A DNA stretch of 43,632 bases, taken from assembly GCA_025057055.1 (NCBI GenBank), contig JANWYF010000078.1, forward strand, positions 1 through 43,632, given 5' to 3'. Within the stretch, counting starts at the first letter, position 1, and the number at the start of each line of letters is the position of its first letter. Source of the stretch: Rhodovarius sp. (GTDB taxonomy: Bacteria > Pseudomonadota > Alphaproteobacteria > Acetobacterales > Acetobacteraceae). The translations under genes and the position numbers were made by a program. The notes below the pieces were generated by a model. The model saw only the letters and a list, made by a program, of their open reading frames with translations. It was not told where the DNA came from and did not search any database. This document shows, one piece after another, positions 9,582 to 17,410 of this stretch.

Positions 9582-9676
9582 GCCCCCTCCCGCGCCGTGG
9601 ATCGCAACCGGCAGGCCAGATGGGCCCGGCGGCGGCGATGGCAAGCGCGCAGCGCCCATGCCATCATCGCCTCCCC

Positions 9677-10228
9677 ATGCATCAGCTGCTGCTCCTTCGG
9701 CACGCCAAATCCTCCTGGGACGATCCCAGCCTTGCCGACCATGCGCGGCCGCTGAATGCGCGGGGGCGCCGGGCAGCGCGGCTGATGGCCGAGGAGATGG
9801 CGCGCCGCGGCCTCTGCCCCGATCTGGTGCTGGTGAGCTCCGCCCGGCGGACCCTGCAGACGCTCGAGGCCCTGCAGCCCTTCGAGGAGACGCCGATCGT
9901 CACCGTCAGCGATGAGCTCTACCTCGCGCCCTGGCAGACCATCCTCGCGGTGCTGCAACGGGTGCCGGATACCGTGCGGTCGGTGCTGCTGATCGGGCAC
10001 AATCCCGGCCTGCACGAACTGGCGCTCAACCTGATCCCGGCCGAGGAGCGCATGCGCCCCGCCGCGGCGCGGCTGCGCCAGGGCTATCCGACCGCCGCCC
10101 TGTGCGAGTTTGCCGTCATCGGCCCCTGGCGCACCCTGCGCGAGGGCGGGGCGCGGCTGCTGCATTTCCTGGCCCCGCGCGACCTGCCCGGGGCCGATGC
10201 CGTGACGGGAGCCGAGGAGGGGGCCTGA
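9677..10228 (+). CDS. sixA: SixA-type phosphohistidine phosphatase (histidine phosphatase superfamily)
   Basis: 183 residues. RHA motif at 8-10 with nucleophile His9, arginines in SSARRTLQT, and second histidine His108 in IGHNPGLHEL, so the histidine phosphatase core is intact. SixA proteins dephosphorylate phosphohistidine on signalling or PTS-type proteins; the target here is unknown. The ATG at 9677 starts MHQLLLLRHAKSSW; an earlier in-frame ATG at 9620 overlaps the divergent SDR region and adds no conserved sequence. The CHAD gene begins two bases after the stop, so the pair is an operon. Confidence 0.88.
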   Translation: MHQLLLLRHAKSSWDDPSLADHARPLNARGRRAARLMAEEMARRGLCPDLVLVSSARRTLQTLEALQPFEETPIVTVSDELYLAPWQTILAVLQRVPDTVRSVLLIGHNPGLHELALNLIPAEERMRPAAARLRQGYPTAALCEFAVIGPWRTLREGGARLLHFLAPRDLPGADAVTGAEEGA

Positions 10229-10230
10229 CG

Positions 10231-11457
10231 GTGCTGCCCCCCCTCGGCATCGTGCTGCCGCCCGCCTCGCTGCCCGCGCTGCTGCGCCATCCTGCCCTGC
10301 GCGTGCCCCGCGGCGCCCGCGGAGCCTGGCAGCCCGTCTCCCTGCCCGGCTTCATCGGGCGCTGCCGCCGCCTCTCCCCGCCTGGGGCGCGGCCGGTGCT
10401 GACCCTGCTCGAGGGCCAGTTGACGGCCAACGGCGTGGCCGAGCCGCATCTCCGCCTGGTTGTGGAAGGCCCGGGCGGGGCGGCGCTCGGCGCCCTGCTC
10501 GCGGCGCGTCTGCCGGCCCTGCCGGCCTTCACCACGCTGGAGGAGAGCGCCGCCGCCCTGGCCGAAGGCCGCCCCGCCCTGCCGCCCGAGAGGGTGAGCG
10601 ACGCGCCCGGGCCGGCGGCGGCGCTGGCCATCGGCCTGCGGGCCGGGCTCGCCCTGCTGCTGCATCACGCCCCCGCCTGCCGCGCCGACGGCCCGCCGCT
10701 CGCCGTGCACCAATCCCGTGTGGCGATCCGGCGCATGCGCTCGCAGCTCCGCCTCTTCCGCCCGGCCCTGGCCGGGCTGGTCGCCGCGGAGGAGTTGGAC
10801 GCCTTCGCCGCCGGTCTGAAGGAGCTCGCGGCCGTGCTGGGCCCTGCCCGGGATTGGGACGTCTTTCGCGACGGGATCGGGGCGCTGCTCGCCGCCGCCC
10901 TGCCCGGAGAGCCGCGGCTGTCCGCCCTGCTCGAGGCGGCGGAAGGGGCGCGGCGCAGCGCCTATGCCGCGCTGGCCCCGCTGCTCGCGGCGCCGGGCTT
11001 TCGCGCGCTGATCTGGCGTGGCGTCGCGCTGATCGAGGCGCTGGAGGCAGCGGCCGACCCCACCCCGCTGCCCGATTTCGCCGCGGCCGTGCTGGAGAAG
11101 CGCCACCGCCGCCTGCGCCGCGACGGGGAGGAGATCGAGACCCTGCCGCCCGAGGGGCTGCATCAGCTGCGCATCGACGCCAAGAAGCTGCGCTATGCGG
11201 CCGAACTTCTTGCCCCGCTCTGGCCGAACAGCGGGGCCAAGCGCTACCTCAAGCGGCTGGCGCGGCTGCAGGATGCGCTGGGGCTTGCCAATGACGCGGC
11301 GGTGGCGCGCGGGCTGGTGGCGGGCCTTGCGGTGGAGGGCTGGGCGCGCGGCCTGGTCGAAGGCTTCGCCCTGGCCCGCGCCGTCGACAGCCGAGAGATG
11401 GCGCTGCATGCCTGGGCGCGCTGGCGCAAGGCCAAGCGCTTTTGGCATGCGGAGTGA
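10231..11457 (+). CDS. CHAD-domain protein with a degenerate CYTH-like N-terminus
   Basis: 408 residues from a GTG at 10231, which has GAGGAGGGGG seven bases upstream. Residues 130-400 form a CHAD domain, a histidine/arginine-rich helical fold known to bind polyphosphate: VHQSRVAIRRMR at 159-170 and LHQLRIDAKKLRY at 310-322 are its two hallmark helices. Residues 1-125 look like a shrunken CYTH domain as in CYTH-CHAD fusions: ASLPALLRHPAL resembles the start and LRLVVEG plus ESAAALAEGRPA the later strands. The ExExK motif required for triphosphatase activity is absent (LGIVLPP in its place). I infer a polyphosphate-binding, non-triphosphatase protein working with the adjacent phosphatase. The CYTH relation is my pattern match. 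Confidence 0.82.
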   Translation: MLPPLGIVLPPASLPALLRHPALRVPRGARGAWQPVSLPGFIGRCRRLSPPGARPVLTLLEGQLTANGVAEPHLRLVVEGPGGAALGALLAARLPALPAFTTLEESAAALAEGRPALPPERVSDAPGPAAALAIGLRAGLALLLHHAPACRADGPPLAVHQSRVAIRRMRSQLRLFRPALAGLVAAEELDAFAAGLKELAAVLGPARDWDVFRDGIGALLAAALPGEPRLSALLEAAEGARRSAYAALAPLLAAPGFRALIWRGVALIEALEAAADPTPLPDFAAAVLEKRHRRLRRDGEEIETLPPEGLHQLRIDAKKLRYAAELLAPLWPNSGAKRYLKRLARLQDALGLANDAAVARGLVAGLAVEGWARGLVEGFALARAVDSREMALHAWARWRKAKRFWHAE

Positions 11458-11475
11458 AGGGGCGCCGGCAAGGCC

Positions 11476-11503
11476 TTGAGCCGAAAAGTCATTGAAATAT
11501 GGC
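11476..11503 (+). promoter_or_regulatory. Possible sigma-70-type promoter for the SNase-like gene
   Basis: TTGAGC at 11476-11481 and TATGGC at 11498-11503, spaced by 16 bases, in a conspicuously AT-richer patch within the 96-base gap after the CHAD gene. The start codon lies 50 bases downstream. The hexamers are only partial matches. Confidence 0.35.
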
Positions 11504-11553
11504 GTAACAAGCGGGTTGCGCCGGCCGCTGCCCTGGTCTAACCGGCTGCCGCT

Positions 11554-12078
11554 ATGCGCCGCCGCCGCATCTTCAAACCCGCCCGCAGCGCCGCCCGCCC
11601 AGGTCGCACCCTCGCCCTGCTGGGCGGTCTGGTGATCGCCGGGGTGCTGGCCGGCGTCCTCTCTCCCGGCGATCTGATGGGCTCAGCCCCACGCACCCAG
11701 GAATGGCGCGCCCTGCCGTCGGAGGTGGCCGTTCTGGACGGAGAGACCCTGCGGCTCGGTGATCGGATCCTGCGGCTGCATGGCGTCTCGGCCCCGCCGC
11801 GCGGGGCGGCCTGCGGGCCGGTGCCCGATTGCGGCGGTGCCGCCACCGCCGAACTGGCCCGGCTGGTGCGCGACCGGGCGGTGGAATGCCGCATCTACGG
11901 CCGCGACGGCTTCGGCCGCGGGCTCGGCGTCTGCCGCGCAGGCGGGGTGGAGGTGAACGCCGCCCTGGTCGGTGCCGGCTGGGCGCATGCCGATGGCAAC
12001 GCCATCCCTGCGCTGGCCGCCATGGAGGCCCTGGCGCGCGCCGAAGGGCGCGGGATGTGGGCCGCCGGCCCGCGCTGA
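11554..12078 (+). CDS. Thermonuclease (SNase)-like protein with altered active site
   Basis: 174 residues. A basic N-terminus and a hydrophobic segment at about 20-37 suggest a membrane anchor or signal peptide, with the SNase-like OB domain outside the cytoplasm (about 52-172). Conserved family points: Asp62 (VLDGETL), Arg74 (LRLHG), Arg122 in GFGRGLGVC and the GWA motif at 142-144. At the usual IDAPE motif the sequence is VSAPP: the metal-binding Asp is Ser79 and the catalytic Glu is Pro82. Nuclease activity is therefore doubtful. No clear ribosome site precedes the ATG. Convergent with the molybdenum-cofactor gene at 12209. Confidence 0.8.
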   Translation: MRRRRIFKPARSAARPGRTLALLGGLVIAGVLAGVLSPGDLMGSAPRTQEWRALPSEVAVLDGETLRLGDRILRLHGVSAPPRGAACGPVPDCGGAATAELARLVRDRAVECRIYGRDGFGRGLGVCRAGGVEVNAALVGAGWAHADGNAIPALAAMEALARAEGRGMWAAGPR

Positions 12079-12107
12079 GCCACCTGCCCCCGGCCTGCGC
12101 TGAGCCA
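12065..12107 (+). repeat. Imperfect 18-base direct repeat at the end of the SNase-like gene
   Basis: CCGGCCCGCGCTGAGCCA at 12065-12082 recurs at 12090-12107 with one change (C to T at the seventh base). The first copy contains the stop codon of the SNase-like gene; the second is in the intergenic region, in a different frame. It looks like a small local duplication. Confidence 0.6.
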
Positions 12108-12144
12108 GCCCGCCCGCCCCCCGGCCAGGTCCCCGCTCCAGCCC

Positions 12145-12166
12145 GCTGAAGCCTCTCTCCTTCAGC
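12145..12166. other. Hairpin between convergent genes
   Basis: GCTGAAG at 12145-12151 pairs with CTTCAGC at 12160-12166 around an eight-base pyrimidine loop, between the converging SNase-like and MobA-like genes. There is no T-run on either side, so calling it an intrinsic terminator would be speculative. Confidence 0.35.
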
Positions 12167-12208
12167 CTGTCTCCCTCGGCCTGCGGCCGCCCGGCGGGCA
12201 GCCGGCCC

Positions 12209-13864
12209 TTAGCGCTTCTGCCCCGGAAAGCCGGGGGCCTGCTCCAGCGCATCGGTGGTGTCGAAATCGCGCAGCACGGAATCGTCTGGCATCTCGACCT
12301 CGGCCACGCGGGAGGCGTGCTTGCCGACCAGATGCCGGGCCCCGACATCGCCGCTGACCGCCATCATCTCGGGCACCAGAGAGCGGTCCCACAGCACCGG
12401 ATTGCCCTGCTTGCCGCGATAGGTGGGCTGGACGATGCAGCGGCCGGCGGCCGGGTCGAAGGCGTCGATCAGCCGATCCATCATCGCCCCCGTCACCAGC
12501 GGCATGTCGCCGAGGCAGACCAGCACGCCATCAGCCTCTGGCGGCAGGGCGGCCAGGCCGGCGCGCAGGCTGGCCGAGAGCCCCTCCGCATAGTCCTCGG
12601 CATGGGCGAACAGGACGGGTCGGCCGACCAATGCCTCCTCGATCTTCTCCCGCTCATGGCCGGTCACCACGATCACCGGCCGGGCCCGGCTGGCCAGCAC
12701 CTGGTCGACGACGCGGGCCACCATCGGCTTGCCCTCCCGGTCCTTGACCAGGAGTTTGTTGAGGGGCGCCATACGGCGCGACCGGCCCGCCGCCAGCACC
12801 ACCGCCGCGACCTGGGGCGCGCGCCGCGGTGCGACCGGCTGCGGCGGCGTGGACGGCGCCTTCTCCCGCGGCAGGGGGCGGAGTTCGATCTCCTTGAGCA
12901 GGCCGCCCACCCCCATGCCCATGATGTCGCGCGGCGTCACCGGCAGCCCGGCGAAGAGGCGCTGCAGCACCCAATCAAAGCCGTTGAGCTTGGGCGAGCG
13001 CGCACAGCCGGGCAGGATGATCACCGGCACCGACCCGATGCGGCCGAGGCAGAGGAGATTGCCGGGATCGACCGGCATGCCGAAGTGCAGGATTTCCCCG
13101 CCGGCGCGTTCGATCGCCGCCGGGGCGACATCGCGGCGGTCCACCACCGCCGAGGCGCCGGCGATCAGCAGGAGTTCCGCGCCATGGCGGCGCAGGCGCT
13201 GCAGCGCCTCGGCGATGGATGCGCTCTCGTGCCGGACGCGTTCGGGCGGCAAGAGGCTGCCATGCAGCGCCTCGATGCGCGCGCGCGTCACCTCCGCCGC
13301 GCCTTCCATCGCGCTCTCCTTGAGGCCGGGCAGTTCGGTCACCACCAACCCGACCTTCAGCGGGCGCAGCGGATGCAGCGCGAGCGGCGGGCGGCGGGCG
13401 CCGCGCAGCATCGCCTCGGCCAGCGCCATCACCCGCCCCGGCACGGCGAAGGGGATGATCTTGATGGTGGCGAGCATCTCCCGCCCGGCGACCAGGCTGT
13501 AAGAGGGCAGCGTGGCCACCGTCAGGCTCTCATCCAGCGCGTTGAGCCGATCGATCAGCGGCGCATCGACCACCAGCAGGCCTGCTGCCTCGGCCGTCAG
13601 ATTGACCCGGCCGGTCGCGGCACGGGAGCGGGCCATCAGCGGGCCGGCCAGCAGGCGGCCGATGCGTTCGGCGGCCTCATCCTCCGGCACGTCGCCCGCC
13701 TCCATCACCGCCGCCACCACCTCCTGCACCCCGGCGGCGGCGAGGGCGGAGAGTTCCTCGGCGGTCAGCACCGTCCCCTTCTTCAGGACGCGGCCCGGCA
13801 GGCGCAGCGTGTGGGCGAGCACCGCGCCCTCGGCCTGCGCCAGCGGGGTGGGCCCGAACTTCAC
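12209..13864 (-). CDS. Molybdopterin-binding domain fused to MobA/MocA-like nucleotidyltransferase
   Basis: 551 residues, two modules. Residues 1 to about 335 resemble a MoeA/MoCF molybdopterin-binding protein (ESASIAEALQRLRRHGAELLLIAGASA, then VIILPGCARSPKLNGFDW). From about 350 a MobA/MocA-like nucleotidyltransferase begins with AAVVLAAGRSRRM and continues with the metal-site region LVCLGDMPLV and GKQGNPVLW. Such fusions load or transfer the nucleotide of the molybdenum cofactor (MCD-type) for xanthine-dehydrogenase-family enzymes. GTG start at 13864 overlaps the preceding XdhC stop by four bases. It is the last gene of the proS-VWA-XdhC run. The exact nucleotide donor is an inference. Confidence 0.88.
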   Translation of the reverse strand: MKFGPTPLAQAEGAVLAHTLRLPGRVLKKGTVLTAEELSALAAAGVQEVVAAVMEAGDVPEDEAAERIGRLLAGPLMARSRAATGRVNLTAEAAGLLVVDAPLIDRLNALDESLTVATLPSYSLVAGREMLATIKIIPFAVPGRVMALAEAMLRGARRPPLALHPLRPLKVGLVVTELPGLKESAMEGAAEVTRARIEALHGSLLPPERVRHESASIAEALQRLRRHGAELLLIAGASAVVDRRDVAPAAIERAGGEILHFGMPVDPGNLLCLGRIGSVPVIILPGCARSPKLNGFDWVLQRLFAGLPVTPRDIMGMGVGGLLKEIELRPLPREKAPSTPPQPVAPRRAPQVAAVVLAAGRSRRMAPLNKLLVKDREGKPMVARVVDQVLASRARPVIVVTGHEREKIEEALVGRPVLFAHAEDYAEGLSASLRAGLAALPPEADGVLVCLGDMPLVTGAMMDRLIDAFDPAAGRCIVQPTYRGKQGNPVLWDRSLVPEMMAVSGDVGARHLVGKHASRVAEVEMPDDSVLRDFDTTDALEQAPGFPGQKR

Positions 13865-14547
13865 CCGCGCCTCGCCAAGCCAGAGCCGCGGCGGGTGGCC
13901 ACGATCTCGGCCATGATGGAGAGCGCGATCTCGGGCGCGGTCACCGCCTTGATGTCGAGCCCCACGGGGGCGTGGATGCGCGCCAGCGCCGCCTCGGAGA
14001 GGCCAGCCTCGCGCAGACGGGCCAGGCGCTTGGCATGGGTGCGGGTGGAGCCGAGCGCGCCGACATAGAAGGCCGGGCTGTTGAGCGCCGCCACCAGCGC
14101 AGGATCGTCGATCTTGGGATCATGCGTCAGGGTGACGACGGCGCTGCGCGCATCCGGCGCCAGTTCGGCCAGCGCCTCATCCGGCCAGTCGTGGCGGATC
14201 GCCACCCCGGGCAGGCGTTCGGCGGTGGCAAAGGCGCGGCGAGGATCGATCACGGTCACGGCATAGCCGAGGGCGGCTGCCATCGGAAGCATCGCTTGCG
14301 CGATATGGACCGCCCCCACGATGAACAGGCGCAGCGGCGGGTTGTGGGGATGAAGGAACCAGCCCTCCTGCAGCGCCGGCTGATCGGCGGCCAGTGCGGC
14401 GGCGGCGGCCTCGGCCAGGGCGGGGCCGGCTTCCGCCGCATCCTCGGGCAGCAGATACTGCGCCCCGTCGGCCAGCCGGGTGGCCAGGACCACCGGCCGC
14501 CCGGCCCGGGTGGCAGCCAGCAGCCGCTCGAGCATGACCGGCGTCAT
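13861..14547 (-). CDS. XdhC-family protein, C-terminal (Rossmann) half as a separate ORF
   Basis: 228 residues. Matches the NAD-binding-like C-terminal domain of XdhC/CoxI/CoxF proteins: LRLFIVGAVHIAQAMLPMA then VTVIDPR, VVTLTHDPKIDDPAL, FYVGALGSTRTHAKR and the end VTAPEIALSIMAEIVA. XdhC binds molybdenum cofactor, helps its sulfuration and inserts it into xanthine-dehydrogenase-type enzymes. The N-terminal XdhC module is on the neighbouring ORF, whose stop overlaps this ATG by four bases, so the halves are translationally coupled. A longer in-frame opening to 14826 runs through the neighbour in another frame and is rejected. Confidence 0.88.
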   Translation of the reverse strand: MTPVMLERLLAATRAGRPVVLATRLADGAQYLLPEDAAEAGPALAEAAAAALAADQPALQEGWFLHPHNPPLRLFIVGAVHIAQAMLPMAAALGYAVTVIDPRRAFATAERLPGVAIRHDWPDEALAELAPDARSAVVTLTHDPKIDDPALVAALNSPAFYVGALGSTRTHAKRLARLREAGLSEAALARIHAPVGLDIKAVTAPEIALSIMAEIVATRRGSGLARRG

Positions 14548-14900
14548 CCGAGCTTCTCCACGAAGACCTTCACCTTCCCCCCGCAGGCGAGGCCGACTGC
14601 CCAGGCCTGCTCGTCGGAGATGCCGAACTCGAGCAGCTGCGGCGCACCCGTGCGCATGGTCTGCTGCGCGGCCTCGGCCACGGCCCCTTCGATGCAGCCG
14701 CCCGAGACGCTGCCGGCCATGCGGCCCGAGGCCGAGACGGCAAAGCGCGACCCCGCCGGGCGGGGCGAGCTGCCCCAGGTCTCGACCACCGTTGCGATCG
14801 CCACCTCCTCCCCGGCGGCGCGCCATTGTGCGGCCAGGGCCAGCACATCCTCCCCGCCCTGGGCCGCCATCGCCTCAGCGCCGCCTGCGGATACGCCCAT
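14544..14900 (-). CDS. XdhC-family protein, N-terminal (XdhC_CoxI) half as a separate ORF
   Basis: 118 residues. N-terminal XdhC_CoxI module: ATVVETWGSSPRPAGSRFAV, then GSVSGGCIEGAVAEAA with the family's conserved glycine-rich cysteine motif, ending LACGGKVKVFVE. The start at 14900 is preferred because GGGGGAG lies about six bases upstream; it overlaps the VWA gene by 26 bases. An ATG ten codons later (14870) would sit just after that gene's stop and has only a poorly spaced GAGG. The partner C-terminal half follows directly. Confidence 0.86.
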   Translation of the reverse strand: MGVSAGGAEAMAAQGGEDVLALAAQWRAAGEEVAIATVVETWGSSPRPAGSRFAVSASGRMAGSVSGGCIEGAVAEAAQQTMRTGAPQLLEFGISDEQAWAVGLACGGKVKVFVEKLG

Positions 14901-16092
14901 CGCCTGCTCCCCCGCCTCTCTCCTGCCGGCCTGCGGCCAGCGCGCTCACCAGCTCGCGCAGGCTGTGGAGGTTATGCACCGGGCGGAACTCGTCCACATG
15001 CGGCAGCATCGCCCGGATCCCTTGCGATTTCGGCTCGAATCCGGCGTAGCGCAAGAGCGGGTTGAGCCAGATCAGGCGGCGGCTGGAACGGTGCAGCCGC
15101 TCCATGGCGGCGGACAGCCCGGCCGCCCCGTCGCGGTCCAGCCCATCGGTGATCAGCAGCACGATCGCCCCCTGGGCCAGCACGCGCCGGGCCCAGCGCC
15201 GGTTGAAGGTGGCGATCGCCTCACCGATGCGGGTGCCGCCCGACCAGTCGGGCACCAGGCGGCCGACCATCTCGAGCGCCACTTCGGCGTCGCGATGGCG
15301 CAGCTGGCGCGTGACATTGGTCAGCCGCGTTCCGAAGAGGAAGCAGTGGACCCGCTCGCGATGGTTGCTCAGCGCGTGGAGGAAATGCAGCAGGACCTGG
15401 GCGTAGCGCGCCATCGAGCCGGAGATGTCGCAGATCGCCACCAAAGGCGGCGGGCGCAGGCGGGGCCTGCTGCGGACCAGGCTCAGCAGCTCTCCGCCCG
15501 TGCGGAGGCTGCGGCGCAGGCTGGCGCGCACATCGAGCCGCCGCCCGCGCGGATCGGGCCGCCAGCGGCGGGTGCGGCGTTCGTCGAGCGGCAGGACCAG
15601 GCGACGGATCTCCTCCCGCGCGGCCGCCAGTTCGGCCGCGCTCATCGCCTCGAAGTCCATGGCCATCAGCCGCTCACGCTCGCTCGCCGTGAGGGCGGCA
15701 TCGATCCGCGGCGGCTCAGGGGGCATCTCCTGCCCCGGCGGCGGGCTATCGCCCTTGAGCGCCTCGGCCAGGCGGCGGCTGCCGGGGCGCGGCTTCTCCG
15801 GCGGGGAGAGGCCGTCGAGCAGCGCAGCGGCCGCGGCCATGCGCCCGGCCGCCGGGTCGCGCCAGAAGATGGCGAAGGCGGCGTCGAAGAGCTCGGCATG
15901 CTCGTGCCGATGCACCATCACGGCCCGCAGCGCGGCCTGGACCTGGGTGCGATCGCCGATGTCGATGCGCGAGAGCGCAGCGAGGCCGGCGAGCGTCTCC
16001 CCCGGGCCGACGGGCAGCCCGGCGCGGCGCAGCAGCCGGGCGAAGGCGGCGAGGTTGCCGGGCAGCGCCCGCCCCGGCGCGGGAGCGCCCAC
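14875..16092 (-). CDS. CoxE-like VWA-domain protein
   Basis: 405 residues from GTG at 16092, which has GAGG five bases upstream and lies eight bases after the proS stop. Longer openings enter proS. The C-terminal half is a von Willebrand A domain with the metal site motif DISGSM at 222-227, SGGTRIGEA and LLITDGLDRD. CoxE proteins act with an AAA+ ATPase (CoxD, MoxR type) in maturing the active site of molybdenum hydroxylases such as CO dehydrogenase. The XdhC halves and the MobA-like fusion follow, which supports that role. The ATPase partner is not in the window. Confidence 0.86.
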   Translation of the reverse strand: MGAPAPGRALPGNLAAFARLLRRAGLPVGPGETLAGLAALSRIDIGDRTQVQAALRAVMVHRHEHAELFDAAFAIFWRDPAAGRMAAAAALLDGLSPPEKPRPGSRRLAEALKGDSPPPGQEMPPEPPRIDAALTASERERLMAMDFEAMSAAELAAAREEIRRLVLPLDERRTRRWRPDPRGRRLDVRASLRRSLRTGGELLSLVRSRPRLRPPPLVAICDISGSMARYAQVLLHFLHALSNHRERVHCFLFGTRLTNVTRQLRHRDAEVALEMVGRLVPDWSGGTRIGEAIATFNRRWARRVLAQGAIVLLITDGLDRDGAAGLSAAMERLHRSSRRLIWLNPLLRYAGFEPKSQGIRAMLPHVDEFRPVHNLHSLRELVSALAAGRQERGGGAGDGRIRRRR

Positions 16093-16099
16093 CTTCGCC

Positions 16100-17410
16100 T
16101 CAGCTGCCGCGGATGCGCGCCAGCGCATCCTCGAGGCTGACCTCGTGCCGTTCCCCGCTGGCGCGGCGCTTGAGCTCGACGCGCCCGGCCGCGGCAGCGC
16201 GCGGCCCCACGATCGCCTGCCAGGGGAAGCCGAGCAGATCGGCATCGGCGAACTTCACACCCGCGCGCTCCTCGCGGTCGTCATAGACCGCCTGGTCAGG
16301 CAGGCCGGCAAGCAGCGCCTCGCAGAGGCGATCGCAGGCCGGATCCCCCTGCTTGAGGTTGAGGATCGCCGCCTTCCAGGGTGCCACCGTATCGGGCCAG
16401 ATGATGCCCGCCGCATCGTGGTTGGCCTCGATCAGGGCGGCCACCAGCCGCGAGACGCCGATGCCATAGCTTCCCATCTCGGGCACGATCGGCCGCCCAT
16501 CGGGCCCCTGGACGGACAGCCCCATCGCCGCGCTGTACTTCGTCCCGAAGTAGAAGATGTGGCCGACCTCGATCCCGCGGGCGGAGACCCGATCGGCCTC
16601 CGGGATCGCTTCCCAGGCGGCGGGGTCGTGCTTTTCCTCGGTCGCGGCGTAGTGGCGGGTCCAGAAATCGGTGATGTGGCTGAGGTCGGAGTCGTAGTCG
16701 GGCGTTTCGCGCAGCGCGTCGTAGTCGAGGAGAGCCCGGTGCAGATAGACCTGCGATTCGCCGGTCTCGGCCAGGATGATGAACTCGTGGCTCATGCTGC
16801 CGCCGATCGGCCCCGTGTCGGCCTGCATCGGGATCGCCTTGAGGCCCATGCGGGCGAAGGTGCGCAGATAGGCCACGAACATCTGGCGGTAGGAATGCTG
16901 CGCCCCCTCCTTGGTGAGGTCGAAGGAGTAGGCGTCCTTCATCAGGAACTCCCGCCCGCGCATCACGCCGAAGCGGGGCCGCACCTCGTCGCGGAACTTC
17001 CACTGGATGTGGTAGAGGTTGCGCGGCAGGTCGCGGTAGGACTTGGCGTAGGCGCGGAAGATGTCGGTCACCATCTCCTCGTTGGTCGGGCCGTAGAGCA
17101 TCTCGCGGTCGTGCCGGTCGCGGATGCGCAGCATCTCCTTGCCGTAGTCGTCGTAGCGGCCGGACTGCCGCCACAGCTCCGCCGGCTGGATGGTGGGCAT
17201 CAGGATCTCCTGCGCCCCGGCGCGGTCCTGTTCCTCGCGCACGATCTGCATGACATTGCGCAGCACGCGCCAGCCCATGGGCAGCCAAGCATAGATGCCG
17301 GCGGCGGTCTGGCGGATCAGGCCGGCGCGCAGCATCAGCCGGTGGGAGACGATCTGCGCCTCGGCCGGGGTTTCCTTGAGGGTGGGCAGGAAAGCACGAG
17401 ACAGGCGCAA
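16100..17410 (-). CDS. proS: Prolyl-tRNA synthetase, short alphaproteobacterial type
   Basis: 436 residues. Class II synthetase charging tRNA-Pro. It has the alphaproteobacterial layout without the inserted editing domain of the bacterial long form. Motif regions include [13 protein letters not shown], the motif-2 segment [21 protein letters not shown], and [13 protein letters not shown] (motif 3); the anticodon-binding domain forms the C-terminus. The start is TTG at 17410: it gives the family N-terminus [19 protein letters not shown] and has GGAGG nine bases upstream. In relatives lolCDE often follows; here a molybdenum-enzyme maturation cluster does. Confidence 0.95.
   Translation of the reverse strand: MRLSRAFLPTLKETPAEAQIVSHRLMLRAGLIRQTAAGIYAWLPMGWRVLRNVMQIVREEQDRAGAQEILMPTIQPAELWRQSGRYDDYGKEMLRIRDRHDREMLYGPTNEEMVTDIFRAYAKSYRDLPRNLYHIQWKFRDEVRPRFGVMRGREFLMKDAYSFDLTKEGAQHSYRQMFVAYLRTFARMGLKAIPMQADTGPIGGSMSHEFIILAETGESQVYLHRALLDYDALRETPDYDSDLSHITDFWTRHYAATEEKHDPAAWEAIPEADRVSARGIEVGHIFYFGTKYSAAMGLSVQGPDGRPIVPEMGSYGIGVSRLVAALIEANHDAAGIIWPDTVAPWKAAILNLKQGDPACDRLCEALLAGLPDQAVYDDREERAGVKFADADLLGFPWQAIVGPRAAAAGRVELKRRASGERHEVSLEDALARIRGS

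Noticed and set aside
14535-14826. N-terminal extension of the XdhC C-terminal half
   Set aside because: The extra 93 residues are a glycine/arginine-rich shadow of the XdhC N-terminal ORF in another phase.
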